A stretch of 5,200 bases of DNA from an uncultured Oscillibacter sp. Its GTDB lineage: Bacteria > Bacillota > Clostridia > Oscillospirales > Oscillospiraceae. Under the pieces are notes generated by a model. It did no database searches. It had not been told where the DNA came from and was given only the letters and a program-made list of their open reading frames with translations. How positions within the stretch are numbered: position 1 is the stretch's first letter; each line of letters opens with the position of its first letter. The stretch spans positions 1 to 5,200 of the forward strand of contig CAMHBH010000132.1 of NCBI GenBank assembly GCA_946183175.1, given 5' to 3'. Below are positions 1 to 5,171 of the stretch, one piece after another. Made by a program: the position numbers and the translations under genes.

Positions 1-541
1 CGTCCAGTAATTGCAGTTTCCGGTTGAGCGCGTGGACGTACACGCGCTTCTCGAAGGGTATCGGGGTATCCTGTCCGGAGAGGGCGCGGAGGGTGTCCAT
101 TTCGACGGCGGTCAGGCGAATGTCGGTACCCGCGAAGCGGAACCCGCGCACGTCCACCCCGATTCCCATGCAGTCCACCGTCGCGCCGTCGCGCGCCTTT
201 TCTGACACGTCCCGCACAACTTCCGACAGTTCCGACGGGAAAAACGGGAAATTCAAGTAGGCGTTGGCCCACCCGGCCCCGCAGAGGCGGTTACTGTGCA
301 GCGGCCCGTTGAGCAGTACGACGACCGGGATACCGTGCCCCCGCAGGCCGTCGAGAATGCGTTCGTGCGCGATTCGCGGGAGGCGTTCGTTGACGATTGC
401 CAGGTCGAAGGAGGCCGCGTCGAGGAGTTGCAGAACCTGTACGCCGTCGAAGGCCGTCGCCGCCGTGTGTCCCGAAAGTTGCAATAAACGGCGGTAGGCG
501 GACAGCATATCCCTGTCCGAATCCGCCAAAAGCAGTCTCAT
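1..541 (-). CDS. Atypical OmpR-like response regulator, phospho-acceptor Asp replaced by Asn (3' end outside window)
   Basis: The 180 visible residues run off the left edge without a stop. The ATG at 541-539 has AGGA nine bases upstream. Residues 1-115 read as a CheY-like receiver: an initial LLLADSD strand, then LAIVNERLP around residue 51, PVVVLL at 72-77 and FPFFPSEL at 98-105. Relative to the family, the acidic pair is reduced to D7/S8, the phosphorylated Asp is N51, the Thr/Ser switch residue is L77 and the conserved Lys is F98. Residues 130-180 resemble an OmpR winged-helix domain (LTAVEMDTLRAL, then VYVHALNRKL matching the recognition helix), but only about 24 residues separate these motifs where about 50 is usual, so the second helix and its loop appear to be missing. 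Phosphorylation-independent action, or a degenerate regulator, is inferred. No partner histidine kinase is visible. It follows a terminator and has its own promoter, so it is probably a separate unit from tex-mocR. Confidence 0.75.
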   Translation of the reverse strand, partial: MRLLLADSDRDMLSAYRRLLQLSGHTAATAFDGVQVLQLLDAASFDLAIVNERLPRIAHERILDGLRGHGIPVVVLLNGPLHSNRLCGAGWANAYLNFPFFPSELSEVVRDVSEKARDGATVDCMGIGVDVRGFRFAGTDIRLTAVEMDTLRALSGQDTPIPFEKRVYVHALNRKLQLLD

Positions 542-570
542 TTTCTCACATCCTGTCCCGTATTTGGTTG

Positions 571-599
571 ATTTTATCACAAACGCGGCGGCGGCGCAA
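571..599 (-). promoter_or_regulatory. Predicted sigma-A promoter of the response-regulator-like gene
   Basis: On the minus strand TTGCGC (599-594) and TAAAAT (576-571) are separated by 17 bases. Transcription would begin near 564, giving a leader of about 22 nt that carries the AGGA ribosome binding site. It lies just downstream of the terminator of the preceding gene, which fits a new transcription unit. The -35 matches the consensus at only four of six positions, and the spacer is very GC-rich. Confidence 0.5.
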
Positions 600-628
600 G
601 TGTGCCGCGAAATCCGGCCCAATGGTTC

Positions 629-656
629 AAAAGCCGCCCCGCGGCGGCGGGACGGC
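629..656 (-). terminator. Rho-independent terminator of the tex-mocR unit
   Basis: Read on the minus strand, a 10-bp GC-rich stem (656-647 with 642-633, one U.G pair) closes a four-base CGCC loop and is followed directly by TTTT (632-629). It starts seven bases after the stop codon of the MocR-family gene. The T-run is short but the stem is strong. Confidence 0.75.
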
Positions 657-662
657 CCAAAT

Positions 663-2039
663 TCAACAGAATATATCGGCCAAGAGTGCCATTGCTTCCG
701 CGAGGCGTTCCGGCGGCAGGGCGGCGTAGTGTACGACTACGGTATTGCGCTGTTCGGGCGTCGGGGCGGCGGCGTAGTCCGACAGGAAGCGCAGGCGTAC
801 CCCGGCGCGCTCCGCGCGTTGCCGGATACCGTCCGCGCGGGGGCGTAATAGAAAGTGCAGGCCCGCGCCCTGTTCGGAAATCGTCACGCGTCCGGCGAAA
901 TTCTCCCGGAAGGCGTCGAGTACGGCGGCGCGCCGCGCGCGGTAGATTTTGCGCAGTCGCGACAGGTGCTGTTCGTACTGCCCGCTCTCCAGAAAGCGCG
1001 CGAGTACGTACTGCTCCAGCGTCGGGACGGTGCAGGCGTAGAAGGACAGTTTGCGGCGGTAGACTTCCAGCAGGGGCGGCGGGAGTACCAGATAGCCGAC
1101 GCGCAACGACGGCGAAATAGTCTGTGAGAAAGTGTTCATGTACAACACGCGACCCCTGTGGTCGATACTCTGCAAAGTCGGGATAGGGCGGCCCGTGAAG
1201 CGTAACTCGCTGTCGTAGTCGTCCTCGACGAGCCAGCCGCCGCTCTCCTCGGCCCAGCGTAAGAGCGCGTGACGCCGCCCGATAGGCGTCACAAGGCCGG
1301 TCGGGTAGTGGTGCGCCGGGGAAATGTGCGCGACGTTCGCGCCCGAATCCCGCAGGGCGTCCATGTTGAGGCCGTGAGCGTCCAGCGGCAGACAGACAAA
1401 GCGCGTCCCGCTGTTGCGGTAGGCGTGGCGGATTTTCAGGTATCCGGGGTCTTCCAGCGCGAACAGCGACGAATTGCCCAGTAATTGCGGCAGGAGTAAG
1501 TAGAGGTACTCCGCGCCCGCGCCGACGAGAATCTGTTCCGGGGAGACCGTCATGCCGCGGTATTCGTACAGGTCGTGGGCGATTGCCTCGCGCAGCATAG
1601 GAAGTCCGGGCCCGGGCGGCGGGACGAACAACGCTTCCAGATTTTCCGACAGCGCCTGACGGGTCAGGCGGGCCAGCGCGGCGGCGGGAATCAGGGACGC
1701 GTCGGGGGAATTGTCCGTGAGGTCGAGCTTCCAGACACGCGGCGCGGCGTTGGGCGCGACGGCTTCCGGAATCGCCCCCGGCGGGACGGGCGGGCGGTCC
1801 GTCTCGTTGACGAATACCCCCCGCCGCGCCTGTACGGATACGTATCCCTCCGCTTCCAGTTGCCTGTAGGCGGTTTCGACCGTGACCACCGACAGGCGTA
1901 AATGTTCCGCCAGCGCCCGCCGCGACGGCAGTCGCTCCCCGGCGCGTAAGGCCCCGGACAGGATGTCGTCGCGGATGTGGCGGTACAGGCATTCGTAAAG
2001 CGGCGTTTTGCCGCGCTTCTCCAGGGGATACGTCAGCAC
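663..2039 (-). CDS. MocR/PdxR-family GntR regulator with aminotransferase-like domain, lacking the PLP lysine
   Basis: The product is 458 residues, the usual size for MocR regulators: an N-terminal GntR winged helix fused to a fold-type I aminotransferase-like domain that normally senses PLP or an amine. Residues 13-79 form the DNA-binding domain (PLYECLYRHIRDDILSG, RLPSRRALAEHL, VVTVETAYRQLEAEGYV). Residues from about 105 to 458 are aminotransferase-like, with EDPGY at 196-200, SPAHHYPTG at 240-248 and VEDDYDSE at 271-278. The lysine that forms the Schiff base with PLP in this family is expected in NTFSKT; here NTFSQTISPSLRVGY has Gln at 306 (CAG, 1124-1122). The other PLP-site residues (D273, Y275, the HxPTG loop) are kept. 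I chose the GTG at 2039 because the family typically starts MLTY. The frame is open further upstream, but that part only shadows tex. The start overlaps the tex stop, so translation is probably coupled, as no strong ribosome binding site is visible. The regulated genes are unknown; no vitamin B6 or GABA gene lies in the window. Confidence 0.9.
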   Translation of the reverse strand: MLTYPLEKRGKTPLYECLYRHIRDDILSGALRAGERLPSRRALAEHLRLSVVTVETAYRQLEAEGYVSVQARRGVFVNETDRPPVPPGAIPEAVAPNAAPRVWKLDLTDNSPDASLIPAAALARLTRQALSENLEALFVPPPGPGLPMLREAIAHDLYEYRGMTVSPEQILVGAGAEYLYLLLPQLLGNSSLFALEDPGYLKIRHAYRNSGTRFVCLPLDAHGLNMDALRDSGANVAHISPAHHYPTGLVTPIGRRHALLRWAEESGGWLVEDDYDSELRFTGRPIPTLQSIDHRGRVLYMNTFSQTISPSLRVGYLVLPPPLLEVYRRKLSFYACTVPTLEQYVLARFLESGQYEQHLSRLRKIYRARRAAVLDAFRENFAGRVTISEQGAGLHFLLRPRADGIRQRAERAGVRLRFLSDYAAAPTPEQRNTVVVHYAALPPERLAEAMALLADIFC

Positions 2040-4198
2040 AGCGGTTTCGCCTGTTTCATGGAAAGACTGATACGCTTTTTCTTCTCGTCCACGTCCAGCA
2101 CGACAACCTGTACCACGTCGCCGACGCGTACCGCCTCCGACGGGTGTTTCAGGTAGCGGTCGGCGATTTGCGAAATGTGTACAAGCCCGTCCTGGTGTAC
2201 GCCGATGTCCACGAACGCGCCGAAGTCGATGACGTTCCGCACCGTGCCCGAAAGCGTCATGCCCGGTTTCAGGTCGGAGATGTCCATAACGTCCGTGCGC
2301 AGTATCGGTTTCGGGAGGGCGTCGCGCACGTCGCGCCCGGGCTTCATCAACTCCCCGATAACGTCTTTGAGCGTCGGCACGCCCACGCCGATTTCCGACG
2401 CCGCCTTTTCGACGCCGTAGGCCTCCACCTGCTTGCGCAAGTCGCCCAGACGCCCCGCCTTGACTTCCGCGTCGGTGTGGCCCGTCAGGCGCAACAGCTT
2501 CTCCGCCGCCTCGTACGATTCCGGGTGTACGGCGGTATTGTCGAGTACGTTGGCGCTCTCCGGGACGCGTAGGAACCCGGCGCACTGCTGATACGCCTTC
2601 GGCCCGAGTTTCGGGACTTTCAACAATTGCGCCCGCTTCGTGAACGCGCCGTTCTCCTCGCGGTACGTGACGATATTTTTCGCGGTCGCGGCGGTCAGTC
2701 CGGAGACCCGTTTCAACAGCGACGCCGACGCGGTATTCAAGTCGACGCCCACGGCGTTTACGCAGTCCTCTACTACGGCGTCCAGCGCCGCTTCCAACTG
2801 CTTCGGCGGGCAGTCGTGCTGATACTGTCCGACGCCGATTGCCTTCGGTTCGATTTTGACCAGTTCGGCTAACGGGTCTTGTAAGCGGCGCGCAATCGAC
2901 ACCGCCGAGCGGAGATTTACGTCGTACTGCGGGAACTCCTCCGCCGCCAGCTTACTCGCCGAGTACACCGACGCGCCCGCCTCCGAGACCATCATGTAAC
3001 TTAGCCCCGCGTCCGGATTGCGCCGAATCATTTCGACGGCCATTTGTTCCGTTTCGCGGCTCGCGGTTCCGTTGCCGATTGCCAGGTGTTCGACGTGGTG
3101 CTTGCGTACCAGCGCCGACAATTTCGCAATCGCTTCTTCCTTCTGCCGCTCCCCGAATGTCGGATAGACCACCGCCGTGTCAAGAACTTTTCCGGTGCCG
3201 TCCACGACCGCCACTTTACACCCGTTGCGGTAGCCCGGGTCAAGGCCCATCGTGACTTTCCCTTTTACGGGCGGCTGCATGAGCAGGGGGCGTAAATTCA
3301 ACGCGAATTGCCCGATTGCGCCGTCGTAGGCGGTATCGGACAGTCCCGAGCGGGTTTCGCGCTCCACGGACGGGAAAATCAGGCGGTCGTAGGCGTCGAG
3401 GGCGGCGCGCTTGACGAACTCCGTCGACGGCGTACCCTCCACCGCCGACGCGCGGTAGACCGTCTGCATGGCGCGGTCGTGGTCCATGTCGACCGTGACT
3501 TTCAGGAACTTTTCCTTTTCGCCGCGATTCAACGCTAATACCTGATAGCCCTGCAAGCGCTTCAGGGGCTGTGTGAAGTCGTAGTAGGTACGGTAGACGG
3601 AATCCTCGTCGGTGGCGGCCTCGGCGTGTACGGTCGCGCTACGCTCCACGAGTGAGCGGAGGGACTTCCGGAGTTCGGGGTCGTCGCTGATTTTCTCCGC
3701 GATGATGTCCGACGCCCCCGCCAGCGCGTCCTCGATAGTCTCTACGCCCTTCTCCGGGTCGACATACGCCGCCGCCGCTTCTTCCGGCGACGGGCCGTCG
3801 CGCCTCTGCGCGAATAGCAAATCCGACAGCGGCTCCAGTCCCTTTTCTTTCGCGACCGTCGCGCGCGTCCGGCGCTTGGGCTTGTAGGGACGGTAGAGGT
3901 CTTCCAATTCCGCGAGCGTCTTCGTATTGCTGATTGCGGCGGAAAGCTCTTCCGTGAGCTTGCCTTGCTCCTCAATGGCCTTTAGAACCGTCTCCCGGCG
4001 CTCCTGTAGGCCTCGCAAGTACGCCAGACGCGTTTCGAGTGTACGCAAGGCGGTGTCGTCCATAGCGCCGTGCAGTTCCTTCCGGTAGCGGGCTATAAAC
4101 GGAATCGTGTTGCCCTCGTCCAGCAACTGTATGACGTTCGCAATCTGCTGTTCGTTTCTCCCGAGTTCCGCCGCCAGGACGGATACGATAGAATCCAT
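2033..4198 (-). CDS. tex: Tex family protein, S1 RNA-binding transcription accessory protein
   Basis: A complete 721-residue cytoplasmic nucleic-acid-binding protein, close to the usual 720-785 residues of Tex/YhgF. Order of domains: helical N-terminal Tex region (about 1-200, with LLDEGNTIPFIARYRKE at 25-41 and LEDLYRPYKPKRRTR at 98-112); YqgF/RNase H-like domain (about 315-440, GLDPGYRNGCKVAVVD, then AIGNGTASRETE and SEAGASVYSASKLA); helix-hairpin-helix region (about 480-545, VGVDLNTAS and LGPKAYQQCAGFLR); and a C-terminal S1 domain (about 643-716, FGAFVDIGVHQDGLVHIS). Tex proteins bind structured nucleic acids and act on transcription; the exact biochemical role in Bacillota is less settled. 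The ATG at 4198 is preferred over one at 4204 because AAGGAG lies seven bases before the first and only one before the second. The last bases overlap the MocR gene. The frame is intact with no sign of decay. Confidence 0.97.
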   Translation of the reverse strand: MDSIVSVLAAELGRNEQQIANVIQLLDEGNTIPFIARYRKELHGAMDDTALRTLETRLAYLRGLQERRETVLKAIEEQGKLTEELSAAISNTKTLAELEDLYRPYKPKRRTRATVAKEKGLEPLSDLLFAQRRDGPSPEEAAAAYVDPEKGVETIEDALAGASDIIAEKISDDPELRKSLRSLVERSATVHAEAATDEDSVYRTYYDFTQPLKRLQGYQVLALNRGEKEKFLKVTVDMDHDRAMQTVYRASAVEGTPSTEFVKRAALDAYDRLIFPSVERETRSGLSDTAYDGAIGQFALNLRPLLMQPPVKGKVTMGLDPGYRNGCKVAVVDGTGKVLDTAVVYPTFGERQKEEAIAKLSALVRKHHVEHLAIGNGTASRETEQMAVEMIRRNPDAGLSYMMVSEAGASVYSASKLAAEEFPQYDVNLRSAVSIARRLQDPLAELVKIEPKAIGVGQYQHDCPPKQLEAALDAVVEDCVNAVGVDLNTASASLLKRVSGLTAATAKNIVTYREENGAFTKRAQLLKVPKLGPKAYQQCAGFLRVPESANVLDNTAVHPESYEAAEKLLRLTGHTDAEVKAGRLGDLRKQVEAYGVEKAASEIGVGVPTLKDVIGELMKPGRDVRDALPKPILRTDVMDISDLKPGMTLSGTVRNVIDFGAFVDIGVHQDGLVHISQIADRYLKHPSEAVRVGDVVQVVVLDVDEKKKRISLSMKQAKPLC

Positions 4199-4205
4199 GT
4201 GCATT

Positions 4206-4211
4206 CTCCTT
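4206..4211 (-). promoter_or_regulatory. Ribosome binding site that decides the tex start
   Basis: AAGGAG read on the minus strand. It is seven bases from the ATG at 4198 and only one base from the ATG at 4204, so the downstream ATG is the likely start and the product begins MDSIVSV rather than MHMDSIV. Confidence 0.8.
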
Positions 4212-4247
4212 TATACATACGCCTTGACAGGATTTTCAAAAAAGGGC

Positions 4248-4276
4248 TTGCAAAGCGTCGAAAGCCGTGGTATAAT
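4248..4276 (+). promoter_or_regulatory. Strong predicted sigma-A promoter reading right into the structured intergenic RNA
   Basis: TTGCAA (4248-4253), a 17-base spacer and a perfect TATAAT (4271-4276), preceded by TGG as an extended -10. The start should fall at about 4282-4285, which is where the 17-bp closing helix of the predicted RNA begins. It would drive either a standalone RNA or the leader of the gene at 4587. Confidence 0.75.
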
Positions 4277-4299
4277 AAAAATCGGAAGCATAAAGGGCA

Positions 4300-4360
4300 G
4301 GCCGTGAGGTGGAACCAACACCCCACGGCCCCATGTAGAGTGCACAACCACTCAACACGG
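4300..4360 (-). promoter_or_regulatory. Two tandem hairpins in the predicted tex leader
   Basis: Directly adjacent hairpins (4360-4331 and 4330-4300 in the direction of tex transcription) have stems of 12 positions and loops of six and seven bases. Read as minus-strand RNA the only defects are one G.U pair in each and a single U-U opposition in the first; read as plus-strand RNA these become A-C or A-A mismatches. They would sit about 16 nt after the predicted tex transcription start. No U-run follows directly, so they are not clear terminators. A role in regulating tex is inferred. Confidence 0.4.
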
Positions 4361-4382
4361 CAATGTTATTGCGCCACGCTGT

Positions 4383-4410
4383 ATTATACCCGTTTTTCGT
4401 ACTTTTGCAA
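4383..4410 (-). promoter_or_regulatory. Predicted sigma-A promoter of tex-mocR
   Basis: On the minus strand TTGCAA (4410-4405), a 16-base spacer and a perfect TATAAT (4388-4383). The start would be near 4376, giving a tex leader of about 178 nt. It faces the plus-strand promoter at 4248-4276 and resembles it over about 32 bases (shared CTTGCAAA, CGAAA, GGTATAATA). It also falls inside the predicted plus-strand RNA, in one of its arms. No better minus-strand promoter is visible nearer to tex. Confidence 0.6.
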
Positions 4411-4455
4411 GCGAAGAAGGGGATAGTCTGTCGTGTTCGCCTTGATTTTATATCG

Positions 4456-4491
4456 GGCGGTGTTGAGTCCAATCACTCAGCACCGCCTTTT
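4456..4491 (+). terminator. Terminator-like hairpin within the plus-strand leader/RNA
   Basis: A 13-bp stem (4456-4468 with 4475-4487, one U.G pair) with a CCAATC loop, followed by TTTT then ATG. It would end the plus transcript after about 210 nt, before the gene at 4587, making either a small RNA or an attenuated leader. Its last three stem bases (4485-4487) are also needed by the closing helix of the RNA, so the two compete there. The T-run is short, so termination may be partial. Confidence 0.55.
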
Positions 4492-4492
4492 A

Positions 4493-4560
4493 TGCTTCTG
4501 ACGGGAAACTTGCGGGGCGCGGACGCTCTCCGCGCTTCGCGGGGTTTCTTGTCAGAAGTA
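4493..4560 (+). promoter_or_regulatory. Long 68-nt hairpin upstream of the 192-residue protein gene
   Basis: Positions 4493-4523 pair with 4529-4560 around a CGCTC loop: 31 pairs, one bulged G (4541), no mismatches. All seven non-canonical pairs are G.U when read as plus-strand RNA, including three tandem GG/UU or UU/GG steps; on the other strand they would be A-C mismatches. It ends 16 bases before the ribosome binding site of the downstream gene. No T-run follows, so it is not a simple terminator. Its 5' arm shares 4493-4501 with the closing helix of the upstream RNA. Possible roles are an alternative leader fold, an mRNA-stabilising or processing element, or a repeated palindrome of this genome. 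Confidence 0.6.
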
Positions 4561-4576
4561 TCGAAAACCGCGCGAA

Positions 4577-4582
4577 AGGAGG
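4577..4582 (+). promoter_or_regulatory. Ribosome binding site supporting the GTG start at 4587
   Basis: A perfect AGGAGG lies four bases before GTG. The spacing is a little short but no other in-frame start is nearby: the ATG at 4618 is in a different frame. The site is just outside the 68-nt hairpin and so is probably accessible. Confidence 0.75.
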
Positions 4583-4586
4583 TTCT

Positions 4587-5165
4587 GTGGCAGAAGTCGA
4601 AAAAAAGTCCGTAACATATGAGGAATACAATCAGCGCCGGGCCAAAACTATCAAAGCGCTGAAAGTGAAATTGCGTGTCCGCGCCCCCGACAAAGAAACG
4701 GACGGAAACTGGTATAAATGGTTCAAAAGCCGGGAAAAGGTTCGGCAGACTTGCGAAACCCTGTTCGCCGAGTTCGACAAAGAGCGCAGTCCGTTGGACA
4801 TACGCAACCGGGCCGCGATTGCGCGCATACGCTGGACGTTGTACCCGCTTCTCCTGTGCGACCTCGCCGAGTGCTACGAACAGACGAGACGCTTTCAGGA
4901 CGCGGAAACTGTCCTGCTGAAAGCGCGGTCTTTAGGTTCCAAAGGCGCGGAACTCCTTCTCTTTGCGCTGTACGCGGAGCATAGCGGCGCGATGGGTTTG
5001 GACGACGCAAGCGCGGCGTATCTGTTGAAGACGGCCTTCCGGCGCGTGAAAGAAATCGACGTTCACTCCGAAAAAGTCGTAAAGGAGATTCACAACGCGT
5101 CCGTGTACGCCAACGCGCTCACGCTGTTGGAGAAAGGCGCGTTAGCCCCTTCCGTTACTTCGTGA
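4587..5165 (+). CDS. Hypothetical protein, 192 residues, with a TPR-like helical segment
   Basis: I do not recognise the family. The start is GTG behind AGGAGG and the stop is TGA at 5163-5165. There is no signal peptide or membrane segment, so it is probably cytoplasmic. Residues 1-32 are basic (YNQRRAKTIKALKVKLRVR), and a charged helical part follows (about 42-85, with WYKWFKSREK and FAEFDKERSPLD). Residues 87-120 (LLLCDLAECYEQTRRF then QDAETVLLKARSLG) have the size and small/aromatic spacing of one TPR-like helix pair, and 121-155 could be a further helix pair (ELLLFALYAEHSG, AAYLLKTAFRRV). This suggests a protein-interaction module; no catalytic motif is visible. It is transcribed away from tex, probably from the promoter at 4248-4276 through the structured leader, and a hairpin follows seven bases after the stop. 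Codon use looks like its neighbours. That it is a real gene is well supported by the start site, the uninterrupted frame and the downstream hairpin. Confidence 0.8.
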   Translation: MAEVEKKSVTYEEYNQRRAKTIKALKVKLRVRAPDKETDGNWYKWFKSREKVRQTCETLFAEFDKERSPLDIRNRAAIARIRWTLYPLLLCDLAECYEQTRRFQDAETVLLKARSLGSKGAELLLFALYAEHSGAMGLDDASAAYLLKTAFRRVKEIDVHSEKVVKEIHNASVYANALTLLEKGALAPSVTS

Positions 5166-5171
5166 AAAATG

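Larger units (their letters stand above)
4282..4501 (+). ncRNA. Predicted structured RNA of about 220 nt (standalone RNA or cis-acting leader), class unrecognised
   Basis: The 5' strand 4282-4298 pairs with 4485-4501 over 17 continuous base pairs, two of them G.U and none mismatched. Inside lie stem 4300-4311/4319-4330 (one A-C mismatch), stem 4331-4342/4349-4360 (two mismatches), an arm with GCG and CACG at 4371-4378 pairing to 4432-4440 that continues with 4385-4399 pairing to 4412-4425, and hairpin 4456-4468/4475-4487. A near-consensus promoter lies immediately upstream, with its predicted start at the first pair of the closing helix. This layout of an end-closing helix with several arms is typical of structured RNAs and of multi-junction riboswitches. 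I see no hallmark of tmRNA, SRP RNA, T-box, cobalamin or lysine riboswitches, and cannot confirm or exclude 6S RNA. No convincing reading frame lies inside. The structure was found by eye, without energy calculation. Confidence 0.5.

Noticed and set aside
577..1992. Long 471-codon frame on the minus strand overlapping the MocR-family gene
   Set aside because: Its translation is Arg/Pro/Gly-rich with no family features, as expected for a shadow frame of a GC-rich gene. The overlapping frame has clear GntR and aminotransferase motifs.
663..2585. Extended 640-residue version of the MocR-family protein starting within tex
   Set aside because: The extra N-terminal residues are an out-of-frame reading of tex and look low-complexity and Arg-rich. 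The family start MLTY corresponds to the GTG at 2039.
4224..4229. Perfect TTGACA on the plus strand as a -35 element
   Set aside because: There is no -10-like hexamer 16-18 bases downstream. The TATAAT at 4271 is correctly spaced from TTGCAA at 4248 instead.
4333..4338. Minimal start-stop ORF (ATG followed by TAG) in the leader
   Set aside because: No ribosome binding site precedes it and it lies in a stem. Nothing supports its translation.
4236..4472. Possible 78-residue gene on the minus strand in the intergenic region
   Set aside because: There is no ribosome binding site, the composition is odd and Trp/Cys-containing, and it runs across promoters and hairpins that explain the region better.
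4282..4501. MITE or other small mobile element with 17-bp terminal inverted repeats
   Set aside because: No target-site duplication is visible at either end. The two differences between the arms are G.U-compatible only as plus-strand RNA, and a promoter is fitted to the left end. A genome-wide copy search could still reopen this.
4493..4560. Integron attC site
   Set aside because: The palindrome lacks the conserved GTTRRRY/RYYYAAC core pair and the usual extrahelical bases, and there is no integrase in view.
4282..4560. Known RNA classes: T-box, tmRNA, SRP RNA, cobalamin or lysine riboswitch
   Set aside because: No T-box sequence, no CCA-ending tRNA-like domain, no SRP GGAAGNAGCAGCC-type loop, no exact B12 box and no recognisable lysine-riboswitch core. 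6S RNA could not be excluded by eye.
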